A DNA stretch of 64,000 bases from Enterobacter cloacae (lineage in GTDB: Bacteria > Pseudomonadota > Gammaproteobacteria > Enterobacterales > Enterobacteriaceae): positions 124,001 to 188,000 of the forward strand of contig NZ_JAALCJ010000002.1 in NCBI RefSeq assembly GCF_011078175.1, read 5' to 3'. This document shows positions 48,151 through 59,032 of this stretch, piece after piece. Made by a program: the position numbers and the translations under genes. The notes beneath the pieces are model-generated. The model searched no databases, was not told where the DNA came from, and worked only from the letters and a program-made list of their open reading frames with translations. Each line of letters opens with the position of its first letter. Positions within the stretch are counted from its first letter, which is position 1.

Positions 48151-49187
48151 ACGGCTGCCGCGTTGTAGAACTGGTCAGTGTCGGCGTTGAAAATCTGCTG
48201 CTCCAGCTGCTGCTGTTGCTCGTTATCCCCCGCCTGTACCCCGGTCTGGTGTGGGTTCAGCCCCAGCTTGCGGAACAGCTGAACGTCTTTGTCCTCTTCC
48301 GGGTTTGGCGTGGTCAGCAGCTTGCAGCCGTAGAAGATGGAGTTGGCCCCGGCCATGAAGCACATCGCCTGGGTCTGCTCGCTCATCTGCTCGCGACCGG
48401 CAGAGAGACGAACGTATGAGGTCGGCATCATGATGCGCGCCACCGCGATGGTGCGGATGAAATCGAAGGCATCTACGTCCTCGTTATCCGCCAGCGGCGT
48501 GCCTTTTACCTTCACCAGCATGTTGATGGGCACGCTTTCCGGCGGGGTCGGCAGGTTCGCCAGCTGTAACAGCAGGCCAGCCCGATCTTTTTCCGTCTCG
48601 CCCAGTCCCACGATCCCGCCGGAACAGACCTTGATCCCCGCATCACGCACTTTATCCAGCGTGTCCAGACGCTCCTGATAGGTGCGCGTGGTGATGATGT
48701 TGCCGTAGAACTCCGGCGAGGTATCGAGGTTGTGGTTGTAATAATCCAGCCCCGCCGCCGAGAGGCGCTGCGCCTGCTCCTCGTTCAGCGTGCCGAGCGT
48801 CATACAGGCTTCGAGGCCCATCTCCTTGACACCCTTCACCATTTGCTCCAGATAGGGCATGTCGCGGTCATGCGGGTTTTTCCACGCCGCGCCCATGCAG
48901 AAGCGGGTCGAGCCAGCGTTTTTGGCCTTGCGCGCGGAGTCGAGCACCTGCTCGACTTCCATCAGGCGCTCGGATTCGAGACCCGTTTTATAGCGCGCGC
49001 TTTGCGGGCAATATTTGCAGTCTTCCGGGCAAGCCCCGGTTTTGATCGACAGCAGCGTGCTGACCTGAACATGACGCGGATCGAAGTGCTGGCGGTGCAC
49101 CTGTTGCGCCTCAAACATCAGCTCCAGGAAAGGTTTGTTGAATAATTCAGTGACTTGCGACATCGTCCAGCGTGCGTGGTGAGCCAT
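48147..49187 (-). CDS. bioB: BioB biotin synthase
   Basis: Radical SAM enzyme of 346 residues (E. coli 346) inserting sulfur into dethiobiotin. The [4Fe-4S] ligands are Cys53, Cys57 and Cys60 (CPEDCKYC), and the [2Fe-2S] ligand region RFCMGAAW and the Arg-containing VRLSAGRE are conserved. First gene of bioBFCD, transcribed from the BirA-controlled divergent promoter region shared with bioA. Confidence 0.98.
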   Translation of the reverse strand: MAHHARWTMSQVTELFNKPFLELMFEAQQVHRQHFDPRHVQVSTLLSIKTGACPEDCKYCPQSARYKTGLESERLMEVEQVLDSARKAKNAGSTRFCMGAAWKNPHDRDMPYLEQMVKGVKEMGLEACMTLGTLNEEQAQRLSAAGLDYYNHNLDTSPEFYGNIITTRTYQERLDTLDKVRDAGIKVCSGGIVGLGETEKDRAGLLLQLANLPTPPESVPINMLVKVKGTPLADNEDVDAFDFIRTIAVARIMMPTSYVRLSAGREQMSEQTQAMCFMAGANSIFYGCKLLTTPNPEEDKDVQLFRKLGLNPHQTGVQAGDNEQQQQLEQQIFNADTDQFYNAAAV

Positions 49188-49231
49188 CGGGCTTCTCCAA
49201 AGGGTTTTGTTAATTGTCGGTTCGGTTTATA

Positions 49232-49267
49232 CTTGTAAACCTAAAACTTTTCAAAATGGTTTACAAG
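49232..49267. promoter_or_regulatory. BirA operator (bioO) between bioB and bioA
   Basis: Inverted repeat CTTGTAAACC (49232-49241) and GGTTTACAAG (49258-49267) with a 16-base spacer, the standard BirA binding site. It lies seven bases before the bioA ATG, overlapping both divergent promoters. Confidence 0.93.
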
Positions 49268-49273
49268 TCGATT

Positions 49274-50563
49274 ATGACCCAGGACGATCTCGCCTTCGAC
49301 AAGCAGCACATCTGGCACCCTTACACCTCCACGACCCGCCCCCTTCCCGTTTATCCGGTAGCCTCTGCCCACGGCTGCGAGCTGCATCTCGCCAGCGGCG
49401 AGCGGCTGGTTGACGGGATGTCCTCCTGGTGGGCGGCGATCCATGGCTACAACCACCCGCGTCTGAACGCGGCGATGAAAGGGCAGATTGACCAGATGTC
49501 ACACGTGATGTTTGGCGGGATCACGCATCAGCCCGCGGTGGATTTATGCCGTCGCCTGGTAGCGATGACGCCTGAATCGCTGGAGTGTGTTTTCCTGGCA
49601 GACTCCGGCTCGGTGGCCGTAGAAGTGGCGATGAAAATGGCGTTGCAGTACTGGCATGCGAAGGGCGAAACGCGCCAGCGGTTCCTCACCTTCCGCAACG
49701 GCTATCATGGCGACACCTTCGGCGCGATGTCGGTATGCGATCCGGACAACTCCATGCACAGCCTGTGGAAAGGCTATTTGCCGGAAAACCTGTTTGCGCC
49801 AGCCCCGCAAAGCCGCTTCGACGGCGAATGGGACGAGATGGACATGGTGGGCTTCGCGCGGCTGATGGCGGCCCATCGCCACGAGATTGCCGCCGTAATT
49901 CTCGAACCGATTGTGCAGGGCGCGGGCGGAATGCGGATGTACCATCCCGAGTGGCTGAAGCGCATTCGGAACATGTGCGACCGCGAAGGGATCCTGCTGA
50001 TTGCCGATGAGATCGCCACCGGCTTTGGCCGCACCGGGAAGCTGTTCGCCTGCGAGCATGCGGGGATCGCGCCGGATATTCTGTGCCTGGGGAAAGCGCT
50101 CACCGGCGGCACCATGACGCTCTCCGCCACGCTGACCACCCGCCAGGTTGCCGACACCATCAGCGACGGCGACGCGGGCTGCTTTATGCACGGCCCGACG
50201 TTTATGGGCAACCCGCTGGCCTGCGCCGTGGCAAGCGAAAGCCTCGCCATTCTGGAGAGCGGCGAGTGGCAGACGCAGGTGGCGGCGATTGAGTCGCAGC
50301 TGAAGCAGCAGCTGAGCGCGGCGGCGGAGGCGGAATACGTCGCGGACGTCCGCGTACTGGGCGCCATCGGGGTAATTGAGACAACGCATCCGGTGAACAT
50401 GGCCGCGTTGCAGCGCTTCTTCGTTGACCAGGGCGTGTGGGTGCGACCTTTCGGTAAGCTGATTTACCTCATGCCACCGTACAGCATCTCTCCGGATCAG
50501 CTCCGCAAGCTGACCGGGGCAGTAGTTAAAGCCGTTAACACTTCAGCGCATTTCACGATTTAA
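49274..50563 (+). CDS. bioA: BioA adenosylmethionine-8-amino-7-oxononanoate aminotransferase
   Basis: PLP aminotransferase of 429 residues making 7,8-diaminopelargonic acid with SAM as amino donor. Conserved stretches: WHPYTS near the start, [35 protein letters not shown], and [10 protein letters not shown] with the PLP lysine. Same length as E. coli. The frame extends 20 codons upstream through the BirA operator, so the ATG at 49274 is used. Divergent from bioBFCD. Confidence 0.97.
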   Translation: MTQDDLAFDKQHIWHPYTSTTRPLPVYPVASAHGCELHLASGERLVDGMSSWWAAIHGYNHPRLNAAMKGQIDQMSHVMFGGITHQPAVDLCRRLVAMTPESLECVFLADSGSVAVEVAMKMALQYWHAKGETRQRFLTFRNGYHGDTFGAMSVCDPDNSMHSLWKGYLPENLFAPAPQSRFDGEWDEMDMVGFARLMAAHRHEIAAVILEPIVQGAGGMRMYHPEWLKRIRNMCDREGILLIADEIATGFGRTGKLFACEHAGIAPDILCLGKALTGGTMTLSATLTTRQVADTISDGDAGCFMHGPTFMGNPLACAVASESLAILESGEWQTQVAAIESQLKQQLSAAAEAEYVADVRVLGAIGVIETTHPVNMAALQRFFVDQGVWVRPFGKLIYLMPPYSISPDQLRKLTGAVVKAVNTSAHFTI

Positions 50564-50609
50564 CCCCATGCGTTACACTTTCTGAATGGTGAGTAACGAG
50601 GGAAATCGG

Positions 50610-51086
50610 ATGAAAATCATCAGTAAAGATTTACGCGACGGCGAAAAGCTGCCGGAACGTCACGTGTTTAACGGGATGGGCTATCAGGGGGATAATATTT
50701 CTCCCCATCTGGCGTGGGACGATGTGCCAGCGGGAACCAAAAGTTTTGTCGTAACCTGCTACGATCCGGATGCGCCAACCGGCTCGGGCTGGTGGCACTG
50801 GATCGTGGCAAACTTGCCCGCCGACACGCGCGTGCTGCCGCAGGGTTCCGGTTCCGATCTGGTTGCTCTGCCTGAAGGTGCGATTCAGACGCGCACTGAC
50901 TTTGGCAAAGCGGGCTACGGCGGCGCGGCGCCGCCAAAAGGGGAAACCCACCGCTATATCTTCACGGTACACGCGCTGGATGTGGACATGATTGAGGTCG
51001 ACGAAGGGGCGAGCGGCGCGATGGTAGGCTTTAATGTGCATTTCCATTCGCTGGGCAGCGCGTCGATTACGGCGATGTATTCGTAA
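50610..51086 (+). CDS. ybhB: YbhB, PEBP/Raf-kinase-inhibitor-like protein
   Basis: Protein of 158 residues with the phosphatidylethanolamine-binding protein fold; E. coli YbhB is the same length. The ligand-site motifs DPDAPTGSGWWHW and GGAAPPKGETHRYIFTVHAL are present. Cytoplasmic, function not settled. Start codon chosen by alignment (MKIISKDLRDG). Located directly after bioA, as in E. coli. Confidence 0.94.
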   Translation: MKIISKDLRDGEKLPERHVFNGMGYQGDNISPHLAWDDVPAGTKSFVVTCYDPDAPTGSGWWHWIVANLPADTRVLPQGSGSDLVALPEGAIQTRTDFGKAGYGGAAPPKGETHRYIFTVHALDVDMIEVDEGASGAMVGFNVHFHSLGSASITAMYS

Positions 51087-51088
51087 TC

Positions 51089-51172
51089 GTGCGGGCTGAT
51101 GCCCTCACCCCGGCCCTCTCCCACAGGGAGAGGGAGAAAACCTAACAATTCCCTCTCCCTGTGGAAGAGGGT
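51089..51172. repeat. Dispersed palindromic repeat, copy 5 (ybhB/hutH)
   Basis: GTGCGGGCTGATGCCCTCAC, stem CCCTCTCCCACAGGGAGAGGG, linker AGAAAACC, stem CCCTCTCCCTGTGGAAGAGGG. Nearly the same as copy 1 at 7031. Lies three bases after the ybhB stop and six before the hutH stop. Confidence 0.85.
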
Positions 51173-51177
51173 AAAAA

Positions 51178-52698
51178 TCACAGCACCGAAGGCAATAACC
51201 CCACCAGCCGCCCTTCTTCCAGAAGCTGCATCGCCTTATCAATATCCGGCGCAAAGAAGCGGTCGTCATCGTAGTGGGTAACATGCTCGCGAAGTTCCTG
51301 GCGCGCCTGCTCCAGCAGCGGGCTAGATGTTAGCCCTTCGCGCAAATCAATACCCTGACATGCCGCCAGCCATTCCACCGCCAGCACGCCGCGGGTGTTG
51401 GAAGCCATCTCCCACAGTCGACGTCCGGCAGCCGGGGCCATCGAGACGTGATCTTCCTGGTTTGCGGAGGTTGGCAGGCTGTCCACGCTGTGCGGATGCG
51501 ATAGCGCCTTGTTCTCGCTTGCCAGTGCCGCGGCGGTGACCTGGGCGATCATAAAGCCCGAGTTTACGCCGCCGTTACGCACCAGGAACGGTGGCAGCTG
51601 GGACATGTGCTTATCCATCATCAGCGCGATACGACGCTCAGACAGCGCCCCGATTTCGGCAATCGCCAGAGCAAGATTATCTGCGGCCATCGCCACCGGC
51701 TCGGCGTGGAAGTTGCCGCCGGAGACCACCTCGTTTTCCTGAGCAAACACCAGCGGGTTATCGGACACCGCATTGGCCTCCACCAGCAGCACTTCTGCCG
51801 CCTGGCGCAGCTGCGTCAGGCATGCGCCCATCACCTGCGGCTGACAGCGCAGGGAATACGGATCCTGCACCTTCTCGCAGTTGTGATGCGAATCGGCAAT
51901 GTCGCTGGTATCGGTAAGAACGTGGCGGTACATGGCAGCGGCATCAATCTGACCGCGCTGGCCGCGCACCTCGTGAATACGCGCGTCGAACGGACGACGC
52001 GAGCCGAGCACCGCCTCGGTGGTCAGCGCACCGCACACCACCGCCGAGGCGAACAGATCTTCCGCTTCAAACAGGCCGCGCAGCGCAAAGGCCGTCGACG
52101 CCTGCGTGCCGTTGAGCAGCGCCAGCCCCTCTTTTGCCGCGAGGGTGATCGGCGTTAAGCCAGCTTTTTTCAGCGCCTCTTTCGCAGGCAGCCACTCTCC
52201 TTGCCAGCGCGCCTGGCCTTCACCCAGCAGAAGCAGCGACATATGCGCCAGCGGTGCGAGGTCACCGGATGCACCTACGGAACCTTTTGCCGGGATCCAC
52301 GGATAAACTTCCGCATTGACCAGCGCCATCAGCGCCTGGATCACGCTCAGACGAATGCCGGAAAACCCACGCGCCAGGCTGTTGATTTTCAACACCATCA
52401 TCAGACGGACGATCTCATCGTCCAGCGGCTGGCCAACCCCCGCCGCGTGCGACAGCACCAGCGAACGCTGTAAATTCTCCAGATCGTGCGTGGCAATGCG
52501 GGTCTGCGCCAGCAGGCCAAACCCGGTATTGATGCCGTAGGCGGTGCGCCCCTCCGCCACAATCGCCTCCACGCAGGCCACGCTGTCGTTAATGGCACGA
52601 TGGGCGCTTTCATCAAGGGTCAGTGTCACCGGCTGACGCCAGACGTGACGCAGCTGTTTGAGCGTCAGCGAGCCGGGAGTAAGTGTTAACGCGTTCAT
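51178..52698 (-). CDS. hutH: HutH histidine ammonia-lyase
   Basis: Enzyme of 506 residues that deaminates histidine to urocanate. The Ala143-Ser144-Gly145 triad that forms the MIO electrophile is intact ([16 protein letters not shown]), and the catalytic Tyr region [10 protein letters not shown] is near residue 53. Typical length. Start overlaps the hutU stop (ATGA), so hutUH is a coupled operon. Confidence 0.97.
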   Translation of the reverse strand: MNALTLTPGSLTLKQLRHVWRQPVTLTLDESAHRAINDSVACVEAIVAEGRTAYGINTGFGLLAQTRIATHDLENLQRSLVLSHAAGVGQPLDDEIVRLMMVLKINSLARGFSGIRLSVIQALMALVNAEVYPWIPAKGSVGASGDLAPLAHMSLLLLGEGQARWQGEWLPAKEALKKAGLTPITLAAKEGLALLNGTQASTAFALRGLFEAEDLFASAVVCGALTTEAVLGSRRPFDARIHEVRGQRGQIDAAAMYRHVLTDTSDIADSHHNCEKVQDPYSLRCQPQVMGACLTQLRQAAEVLLVEANAVSDNPLVFAQENEVVSGGNFHAEPVAMAADNLALAIAEIGALSERRIALMMDKHMSQLPPFLVRNGGVNSGFMIAQVTAAALASENKALSHPHSVDSLPTSANQEDHVSMAPAAGRRLWEMASNTRGVLAVEWLAACQGIDLREGLTSSPLLEQARQELREHVTHYDDDRFFAPDIDKAMQLLEEGRLVGLLPSVL

Positions 52699-54383
52699 GC
52701 AGGCTTTCCTTGTGTGGCAGGGATCATCGGCAGGTTCAGCCCCTGCTCTGTGGCACAGTCAATGGCAATCTCGTAACCCGCATCCGCGTGACGCATTACG
52801 CCGGTTGCCGGGTCGTTGTGCAGCACGCGAGCGATACGCGCGGCCGCTTCATCAGTTCCGTCACAGACGATGACCATCCCGGAGTGCTGGGAGAAGCCCA
52901 TCCCGACGCCGCCGCCGTGGTGCAGCGACACCCAGGTCGCGCCGCTGGCGGTGTTGAGCAGGGCATTCAGCAGCGGCCAGTCGGAGACCGCATCCGAACC
53001 GTCGCGCATGGCTTCGGTTTCACGGTTCGGACTGGCGACAGAGCCGGAGTCCAGATGGTCGCGGCCAATGACGATCGGCGCGGAGACTTCGCCGCTGCGC
53101 ACCATTTCGTTAAAGGCGAGGCCGAGTTTTTGCCGCCACTCCAGCCCGACCCAGCAGATACGCGCCGGCAGGCCCTGGAAATTAATGCGCTCGCGCGCCA
53201 TATCCAGCCAGCGGTGCAGGTGCTCGTCGTCGGCGACAATTTCCTTTAGTCTGGCGTCGGTTTTGTAGATATCCTCCGGGTCGCCGGACAGGGCAACCCA
53301 GCGGAACGGCCCGATGCCGCGGCAGAACAGTGGACGGATGTACGCGGGCACGAAGCCGGGGAAGTCAAAGGCGTTATTCACACCCATCTCTTTCGCCATC
53401 TGGCGGATGTTATTCCCGTAATCAAAGGTCGGAATACCCATCTTACTGAAGGCCAGCATCGCGGAGACGTGTTCCGCCATGGCGCGTTTAGCCGCCAGTA
53501 CCGTGCCCTCAGGATCGGTTTCCGCTTTTTGCTGGTAGTCTTCCCACGTCCAGCCTTTTGGCAGATAACCGTGAAGCGGATCGTGAGCGCTGGTCTGGTC
53601 GGTGACCAGATCCGGACGCACGCCGCGCGCCACCAGTTCCGGCAGAATATCCGCCGCGTTGCCGCACAGGGCAACCGACACGGCTTTGCCTTCAGCGGTG
53701 TACTTTTTGATGCGCGACAGCGCGTCATCGAGGTTGTCGGCCTGTTCATCAACATAGCGGGTACGCAGACGGAAATCGATGCGGCTCTGCTGGCACTCAA
53801 TGTTCAGGGAGCACGCACCCGCCAGCGTCGCGGCCAGCGGCTGCGCGCCGCCCATGCCGCCCAGTCCGGCGGTGAGCACCCAGCGGCCTTTCAGTGAGCC
53901 GTTATAGTGCTGACGGCCCGCTTCCACGAAGGTTTCATAGGTGCCCTGCACAATCCCCTGGCTGCCGATGTAGATCCAGCTCCCCGCGGTCATCTGGCCG
54001 TACATGGCCAGCCCTTTTGCGTCCAGCTCGTTGAAGTGCTCCCACGTCGCCCAGTGTGGCACCAGGTTGGAGTTGGCAATCAGCACGCGGGGCGCATTTT
54101 TATGGGTTTTGAATACGCCAACCGGTTTGCCGGATTGCACCAGCAGCGTTTCGTCGTTTTCGAGATTCGTCAAAGACTCGACAATCGCGTCATAGCACGC
54201 CCAGTTGCGCGCGGCGCGGCCAATGCCGCCGTAGACCACCAGCTCGTGGGGATTTTCTGCTACCTCAGGATCAAGGTTGTTCATCAACATGCGCAGCGGC
54301 GCTTCCGTGAGCCAGCTTTTTGCGGTGAGCGTGGTGCCGCGCGCGGCGCGGACATCCTGCTTACGGTATTTATCTGACGACAT
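52695..54383 (-). CDS. hutU: HutU urocanate hydratase
   Basis: NAD-containing enzyme of 562 residues turning urocanate into imidazolone propionate. The NAD-binding stretch [19 protein letters not shown] and conserved [17 protein letters not shown] and [16 protein letters not shown] are present. The ATG at 54383 ([16 protein letters not shown]) has TGAGGAACACACA upstream and fits the family; the in-frame extension of 20 codons is rejected. First gene of hutUH, with a HutC-type motif upstream. Confidence 0.97.
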   Translation of the reverse strand: MSSDKYRKQDVRAARGTTLTAKSWLTEAPLRMLMNNLDPEVAENPHELVVYGGIGRAARNWACYDAIVESLTNLENDETLLVQSGKPVGVFKTHKNAPRVLIANSNLVPHWATWEHFNELDAKGLAMYGQMTAGSWIYIGSQGIVQGTYETFVEAGRQHYNGSLKGRWVLTAGLGGMGGAQPLAATLAGACSLNIECQQSRIDFRLRTRYVDEQADNLDDALSRIKKYTAEGKAVSVALCGNAADILPELVARGVRPDLVTDQTSAHDPLHGYLPKGWTWEDYQQKAETDPEGTVLAAKRAMAEHVSAMLAFSKMGIPTFDYGNNIRQMAKEMGVNNAFDFPGFVPAYIRPLFCRGIGPFRWVALSGDPEDIYKTDARLKEIVADDEHLHRWLDMARERINFQGLPARICWVGLEWRQKLGLAFNEMVRSGEVSAPIVIGRDHLDSGSVASPNRETEAMRDGSDAVSDWPLLNALLNTASGATWVSLHHGGGVGMGFSQHSGMVIVCDGTDEAAARIARVLHNDPATGVMRHADAGYEIAIDCATEQGLNLPMIPATQGKPA

Positions 54384-54424
54384 TGTGTGTTCCTCATAAG
54401 GGACAGGTGATGCATTTAGATATA

Positions 54425-54438
54425 CTTGTATAGACAAG
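54425..54438. promoter_or_regulatory. HutC operator upstream of hutUH
   Basis: Inverted repeat CTTGT-ATAG-ACAAG, 42 bases before hutU. The core TTGTATAGACA occurs again in front of hutI at 57445-57455, as expected for a common HutC site. Confidence 0.72.
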
Positions 54439-54510
54439 CACACACAAGGTCGGATTTAACAAAAAAGATACAATTTTGCTATATTGCGTTAGCGATCACG
54501 CTTATAAAAC

Positions 54511-55245
54511 TTATGACATAAAGTGGCCCTGCAACCGGTAGCGATTCCCTGGAAACAGCAGCTTTGCATGCGACACAATCTGCGAGGATGACCAGGTACG
54601 ACGGCGGATCAGCAGGCAGGGATCGTGCTCTCTAATGCGCAACAGCTCGCACTCCGGCGGCGTGGCGCGCACGGCTTCCACGATATGCTCCCCTTCCGTC
54701 AGCGGGGCGACGAGCGAGAGATACGCATGCGGTGTGGTTTGGGTGTAATCCTGGCTCAGGTAGTCCGGTATCCGCTCCGCGTTGACGCAGCGATCTTCAA
54801 TCTGGACCGGAATGTCGTTCTCGTAATGCACCATCACCGAATGGAAAATCCGGGTGCCCTCATTAACGTTCAGCTCAATGGCCTGTTCGGCGCTGGCCTG
54901 CGTCTCTTCAAGCACCAGCACCTCGCAGTGGTGCTGATGGTTGCGGGCGGCAATTTCATCGGCAATGCTGCGGATTTCAAACAGCGCCGACTGTCCTTTT
55001 GGCTCGGCGACAAAGGTTCCGACACCCTGCAAACGCACCAGCAGCCCTTCATCGGTCAGTTCACGCAGTGCGCGGTTGATGGTCATTCGGCTAAAGCCAA
55101 ACTGCGCGACCAGTTCGGCTTCGGAGGGAATACGGTCGTGCGGACGCCAGACCCCGGCAGCAATTTTTTCGCTGATCGCCTTTTTCACCTTCTCATAAAA
55201 AGGTGCGGGTGGGCTGGAGGGTTGCTGCGGTGAGCGTGAAAACAT
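54511..55245 (-). CDS. hutC: HutC histidine utilization repressor
   Basis: GntR-family (HutC subfamily) repressor of 244 residues that releases DNA on binding urocanate. The winged helix-turn-helix spans about residues 14-80 (RIPSEAELVAQFGFSRMTINRALRELT) and the C-terminal UTRA domain binds the effector. Start at 55245 fits MFSRSP of relatives and has ACAGGAGTCAGC upstream. Last gene of hutIGC, 19 bases after hutG. Confidence 0.95.
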   Translation of the reverse strand: MFSRSPQQPSSPPAPFYEKVKKAISEKIAAGVWRPHDRIPSEAELVAQFGFSRMTINRALRELTDEGLLVRLQGVGTFVAEPKGQSALFEIRSIADEIAARNHQHHCEVLVLEETQASAEQAIELNVNEGTRIFHSVMVHYENDIPVQIEDRCVNAERIPDYLSQDYTQTTPHAYLSLVAPLTEGEHIVEAVRATPPECELLRIREHDPCLLIRRRTWSSSQIVSHAKLLFPGNRYRLQGHFMS

Positions 55246-55264
55246 GCTGACTCCTGTAATGTGG

Positions 55265-56203
55265 TTATGCCCACCAGTGAGCAATTTGCCAGGCCAGTCG
55301 GGCGGCAAGCTTCGCCCCCTGACCGTCCCGATCGTAGTGCGGATTAAATTCCACCAGATCCGCCGCCTGTAGTTTACCGCTTCGGCAGATACGCTCAATC
55401 ACCGGGAACAGATCCAGCGCCGGGACCCCCAGCGCAGCAGGGGCGGACACGGCGGGCATTTCTGCGGCAGGCAGCACATCGAGGTCAACGGTGAGATAAA
55501 CCCGGTCAGCCTGCGCAAGCACGCCATCCAGCGCGGATAGCGCATCCCGACGAAAATCGAGATCTTCAACCAGCGTAACGTTCAACCGCTCAGCTTCCTC
55601 CCACAGCGCCTGAGTATTCGCCGCACGGCTTACCCCCAGGCAGGCGTAGTGAAACGCCCGCGACTGAGACGCGCAGTAGTGCGCCAGCTGGCGGAACGGC
55701 GTGCCGGACGTAGCCCGTGCAGCCTGGCGTAAATCGAGGTGCGCATCCAGGTTGATCACCGCAATGCGATCGTTCGGAAAGGCGTCAAGCACGCCGCGCC
55801 CGTGTGCCCAGGCGGTTTCATGTCCACCGCCGAAAACCAGAGTACACATCCCGGATTGCTGGCACGATGTTATGGCCTCGCTCAGCGCCTGCTGTGCCGC
55901 CTCCAGCGCGTGGCCTTCAACATAAATAGAGCCCATATCCACGAGGCGCGCATGCCCCTGATGGCTCGCCATATTCGCCAGCGCGCCGCGCAGCACATCG
56001 GGCGCCAGTGCAGCACCGGGTCTGCCCTGGTTACGCTTTACCCCTTCATCACATTCAAATCCCATGAGAGCAATGCCTGACGACACGGGTGCAAAGTATT
56101 CGCGCTGCTGTATGGTCTGGAAAAGACGTTTCGCGTTGCTGGACTCGGCGCTGTCGTCACGCCCCTGCCAGATCTGCGGGGAAACGGGATGCCACAATTT
56201 CAT
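55265..56203 (-). CDS. hutG: HutG formimidoylglutamase
   Basis: Arginase-family metalloenzyme of 312 residues hydrolysing N-formimidoylglutamate to glutamate and formamide. Mn ligands lie in [20 protein letters not shown] and [14 protein letters not shown]. Start overlaps the hutI stop by four bases. Confidence 0.96.
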   Translation of the reverse strand: MKLWHPVSPQIWQGRDDSAESSNAKRLFQTIQQREYFAPVSSGIALMGFECDEGVKRNQGRPGAALAPDVLRGALANMASHQGHARLVDMGSIYVEGHALEAAQQALSEAITSCQQSGMCTLVFGGGHETAWAHGRGVLDAFPNDRIAVINLDAHLDLRQAARATSGTPFRQLAHYCASQSRAFHYACLGVSRAANTQALWEEAERLNVTLVEDLDFRRDALSALDGVLAQADRVYLTVDLDVLPAAEMPAVSAPAALGVPALDLFPVIERICRSGKLQAADLVEFNPHYDRDGQGAKLAARLAWQIAHWWA

Positions 56204-57423
56204 GCTACCTGCCCCCGAAACACGCGTTGATATAAAGGATTTCGCCCCGGCTCGTAAACCATCTCAACCGGATGATTGGCCTCCCAGACGACAAAATCGG
56301 CCACATAACCTGGCTTTAACTGTCCATGCGTGGCGCCACGTCCTAGCGCCTGCGCCGCATGCCGCGTCACGCCAGCCCAGGCCTCTTCCGGCGTGAGGCC
56401 AAACTGGACGCAGGCCATGTTCATCGCCAGATGCAGGCTGGCAAACGGGCTTGTACCCGGGTTGTAGTCGGTGGCAACCGCCATCGGCACGCCCTGCTCT
56501 CTGAGCTTCGCCACCGGTGGACGCTGGCGCTCCTGAAGAAAATAGAACGCGCCGGGGAGCAATACCGCCACCGTGCCGCTTTGCGCCATGGCCTTAATAC
56601 CCGCATCATCAAGATACTCGGTATGATCGGCCGACAGCCCTTTATACTGGCTGACCAGCGCCGCGCCGCCGAGATTTGACAGTTGCTCTACATGCCCTTT
56701 TACCGGTATCCCGAGCGCGGCGGCGGCCCGGAACAGGCGTTCGGTTTGCGCCGGGGTAAAGCCGACGTTTTCACAAAACACGTCTACCGCTTCAAATAAC
56801 TCTTGTTGCCACAGCGTGGGCATGATCTGCTCACAGACCAGCGTAAGATAAGCCTCCGGATCCTGTCGGTACTCGGCAGGAATAGCGTGTGCGGCCAGCA
56901 GCGTCGGGCTGATATCAATCAAATTGTTCAGGCTGAGCTGGCGGGCAACCAGCAGCATTTTTTCTTCGGCTTCGGCATTCAGTCCGTATCCCGATTTGAT
57001 TTCAATGGTCGTTACGCCTTCATTCATCAGCCGCTGGAGTCGCCGCTGCGCCAGAGCCAGTAACATTTCCGGGGAACTGTTGCGGGTGGCCGTAACCGTG
57101 GCGTTAATTCCGCCTCCCTGCGCGCTAATGGTCTGATACGACACACCGTTAAGCCGTTGCTCCCATTCCGCTGCGCGATCGCCACCGAACACCAGATGGG
57201 TGTGGCAATCGATCAGGCCGGGGGTAACCAGACGCCCGTCGAGATCGACACACTGGCGATGCCCGGAAGGTATCTCTGATTCAGGAATAACGGCCAGAAT
57301 CGTCTGCCCGCGCACGACGAGGGCATGTTGTTCTTTCAGGCCATAGGGTTCCGGCTGACCTGTCGCCAGGGTTGCCAGTCGCGCATTTCGCCATATCACA
57401 TCATCGGGGTGAAACTGCTGCAT
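56200..57423 (-). CDS. hutI: HutI imidazolonepropionase
   Basis: Amidohydrolase of 407 residues opening the imidazolone ring. The metal-binding HTH motif ([12 protein letters not shown]) and [10 protein letters not shown] and [11 protein letters not shown] stretches are conserved. The ATG at 57423 gives the family length; in-frame start codons upstream fall near the HutC motif. First gene of hutIGC. Confidence 0.96.
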   Translation of the reverse strand: MQQFHPDDVIWRNARLATLATGQPEPYGLKEQHALVVRGQTILAVIPESEIPSGHRQCVDLDGRLVTPGLIDCHTHLVFGGDRAAEWEQRLNGVSYQTISAQGGGINATVTATRNSSPEMLLALAQRRLQRLMNEGVTTIEIKSGYGLNAEAEEKMLLVARQLSLNNLIDISPTLLAAHAIPAEYRQDPEAYLTLVCEQIMPTLWQQELFEAVDVFCENVGFTPAQTERLFRAAAALGIPVKGHVEQLSNLGGAALVSQYKGLSADHTEYLDDAGIKAMAQSGTVAVLLPGAFYFLQERQRPPVAKLREQGVPMAVATDYNPGTSPFASLHLAMNMACVQFGLTPEEAWAGVTRHAAQALGRGATHGQLKPGYVADFVVWEANHPVEMVYEPGRNPLYQRVFRGQVA

Positions 57424-57444
57424 ATGCCTTCCACTTGTCATGGG

Positions 57445-57455
57445 TTGTATAGACA
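57445..57455. promoter_or_regulatory. HutC-like motif upstream of hutIGC
   Basis: TTGTATAGACA, identical to the core of the hutU operator at 54426-54436, 22 bases before the hutI start. Position close to the start suits repression. Confidence 0.65.
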
Positions 57456-57646
57456 TTTATTTTCATCTGTCGCCTGCTGTCAACCGCGCTGTGGAAAAAT
57501 GTTATTTATTTGTGATAACTTTCCCGTCACCTCCGGACAAAAATGCAACTTTTCCCCTTTTTATCTTCCCGTTTCGCTCAACTTAGTATAAAAAAGCAGG
57601 CTATTTCGTCTATCCAGATAAGACTTGCATACCCAGGAGCATTACC

Positions 57647-58930
57647 TTGAATATTTCCAGGATTTCCCGTCTGGCGTTGGCACTCGCCTTTGGCGTGACT
57701 TTATCCGCATGCAGTTCAACACCACCGGATCAACAACCTTCTGAGCAGGTTGCGCCGGGCACCGCTTCTCGTCCGATCCTGTCAGCGGAGGAAGCGAAGA
57801 ACTTCACCCGTGCGCACTACTTCTCGGCGATGGATCCAAATGCAGCCCCGTGGACGCCTTCTTCTATTAACCTGCCGAAACAGCCAGACTTCGTTGTCGG
57901 CCCGGCTGGGGCGCAGGGCGTCACGCATACCTCTATTCAGGCAGCCGTTGATGCCGCAATCACCAAACACAGCGCATCTCGTCAGTACATCGCCATCCTG
58001 CCGGGCGAATACGAAGGAACCGTTTATGTTCCGGCTGCGCCGGGAAGCATTACGCTTTATGGCCTGGGCGAAAAAGCGATCGACGTGAAAATTGGTCTGG
58101 CGATTGATTCAGAGATCGACAGCACCGCCTGGCGTCATCTGGTGAACCCGGCCGGTAAATACATGCCGGGAAAACCGGCGTGGTATATGTTTGATAACTG
58201 CCAGCGCAAGCGTGCCGCCACCATTGGCGTGATGTGCTCGGCGGTATTCTGGTCGCAGAACAACGGTCTGCAATTGCAGAACCTGACCATTCAGAACACC
58301 CTGGGCGACAGCGTTGACGCAGGTAATCACCAGGCCGTGGCGCTGCGTAGCGATGGCGACAAGGTACAGATTAACAACGTCAATATCCTGGGCCGCCAGA
58401 ACACCTTCTTCGTGACCAACAGCGGCGTGCAGAACACCCTTCAGAACAACCGTCTGACGCGTACTCTGGTCACCAACAGCTACGTTGAAGGCGACGTGGA
58501 TATGGTCTCCGGCCGCGGTGCGGTGGTGTTTGAGAACACCGACTTCCGCGTGGTGAATTCACGTACGCAGCAGGAAGGTTACGTCTTTGCACCGGCCACG
58601 CAGTCCAACCTGTTCTATGGCTTCCTCGCCGTGAATAGCCGCTTTACTGCTGCTGGCGATGGCGTGGCGCAGCTTGGTCGCTCTCTGGACGTGGACTCCG
58701 CCACTAACGGCCAGGTCGTGATCCGCGACAGCGTGATTAACGAAGGCTTTAACATGGCGAAACCGTGGGCGGATGCGGCGATCTCGAAACGTCCTTTCTC
58801 CGGCAACACCGGCACGGTGGATGATAAAGACAACGTGCAGCGTAACCTGAACGACGCTAGCTTCAACCGCATGTGGGAATACAACAACCGCGGTCTGGGT
58901 AGCAAAGTGGTTGCTGAACCGACGCGGTAA
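57647..58930 (+). CDS. ybhC: YbhC outer membrane lipoprotein, pectinesterase-fold thioesterase
   Basis: Lipoprotein of 427 residues, as in E. coli. The lipobox LSAC gives lipidated Cys22. A right-handed beta-helix of the pectin methylesterase family follows (LQLQNLTIQNTLGDSVDAGNHQAVAL, GRQNTFFVTN, SYVEGDVDMVSGRGAVVF). E. coli YbhC has acyl-CoA thioesterase activity and is not a true pectinesterase. The start is a TTG at 57647 with CAGGAGCATTACC upstream. Separated from ybhB by the hut locus. Confidence 0.93.
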   Translation: MNISRISRLALALAFGVTLSACSSTPPDQQPSEQVAPGTASRPILSAEEAKNFTRAHYFSAMDPNAAPWTPSSINLPKQPDFVVGPAGAQGVTHTSIQAAVDAAITKHSASRQYIAILPGEYEGTVYVPAAPGSITLYGLGEKAIDVKIGLAIDSEIDSTAWRHLVNPAGKYMPGKPAWYMFDNCQRKRAATIGVMCSAVFWSQNNGLQLQNLTIQNTLGDSVDAGNHQAVALRSDGDKVQINNVNILGRQNTFFVTNSGVQNTLQNNRLTRTLVTNSYVEGDVDMVSGRGAVVFENTDFRVVNSRTQQEGYVFAPATQSNLFYGFLAVNSRFTAAGDGVAQLGRSLDVDSATNGQVVIRDSVINEGFNMAKPWADAAISKRPFSGNTGTVDDKDNVQRNLNDASFNRMWEYNNRGLGSKVVAEPTR

Positions 58931-58940
58931 CGCGCATGTT

Positions 58941-58972
58941 GCCGGGTGGAGGCTGCGCCTTACCCGGCCTAC
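58941..58972. repeat. REP element between ybhC and pgl
   Basis: GCCGGGTGGAGGCTGCGCCT followed by TACCCGGCCTAC, a classical REP between convergent genes. Confidence 0.8.
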
Positions 58973-58992
58973 CCCATGCATTAACCGCGCAT

Positions 58993-59020
58993 AAAAAACC
59001 TCGCATTTGCGAGGTTTTTT
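58993..59020. terminator. Bidirectional terminator between ybhC and pgl
   Basis: Stem AAAAAACCTCGC / GCGAGGTTTTTT with a four-base loop; suited to both strands. Confidence 0.9.
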
Positions 59021-59032
59021 GTTCTCTGCGGA

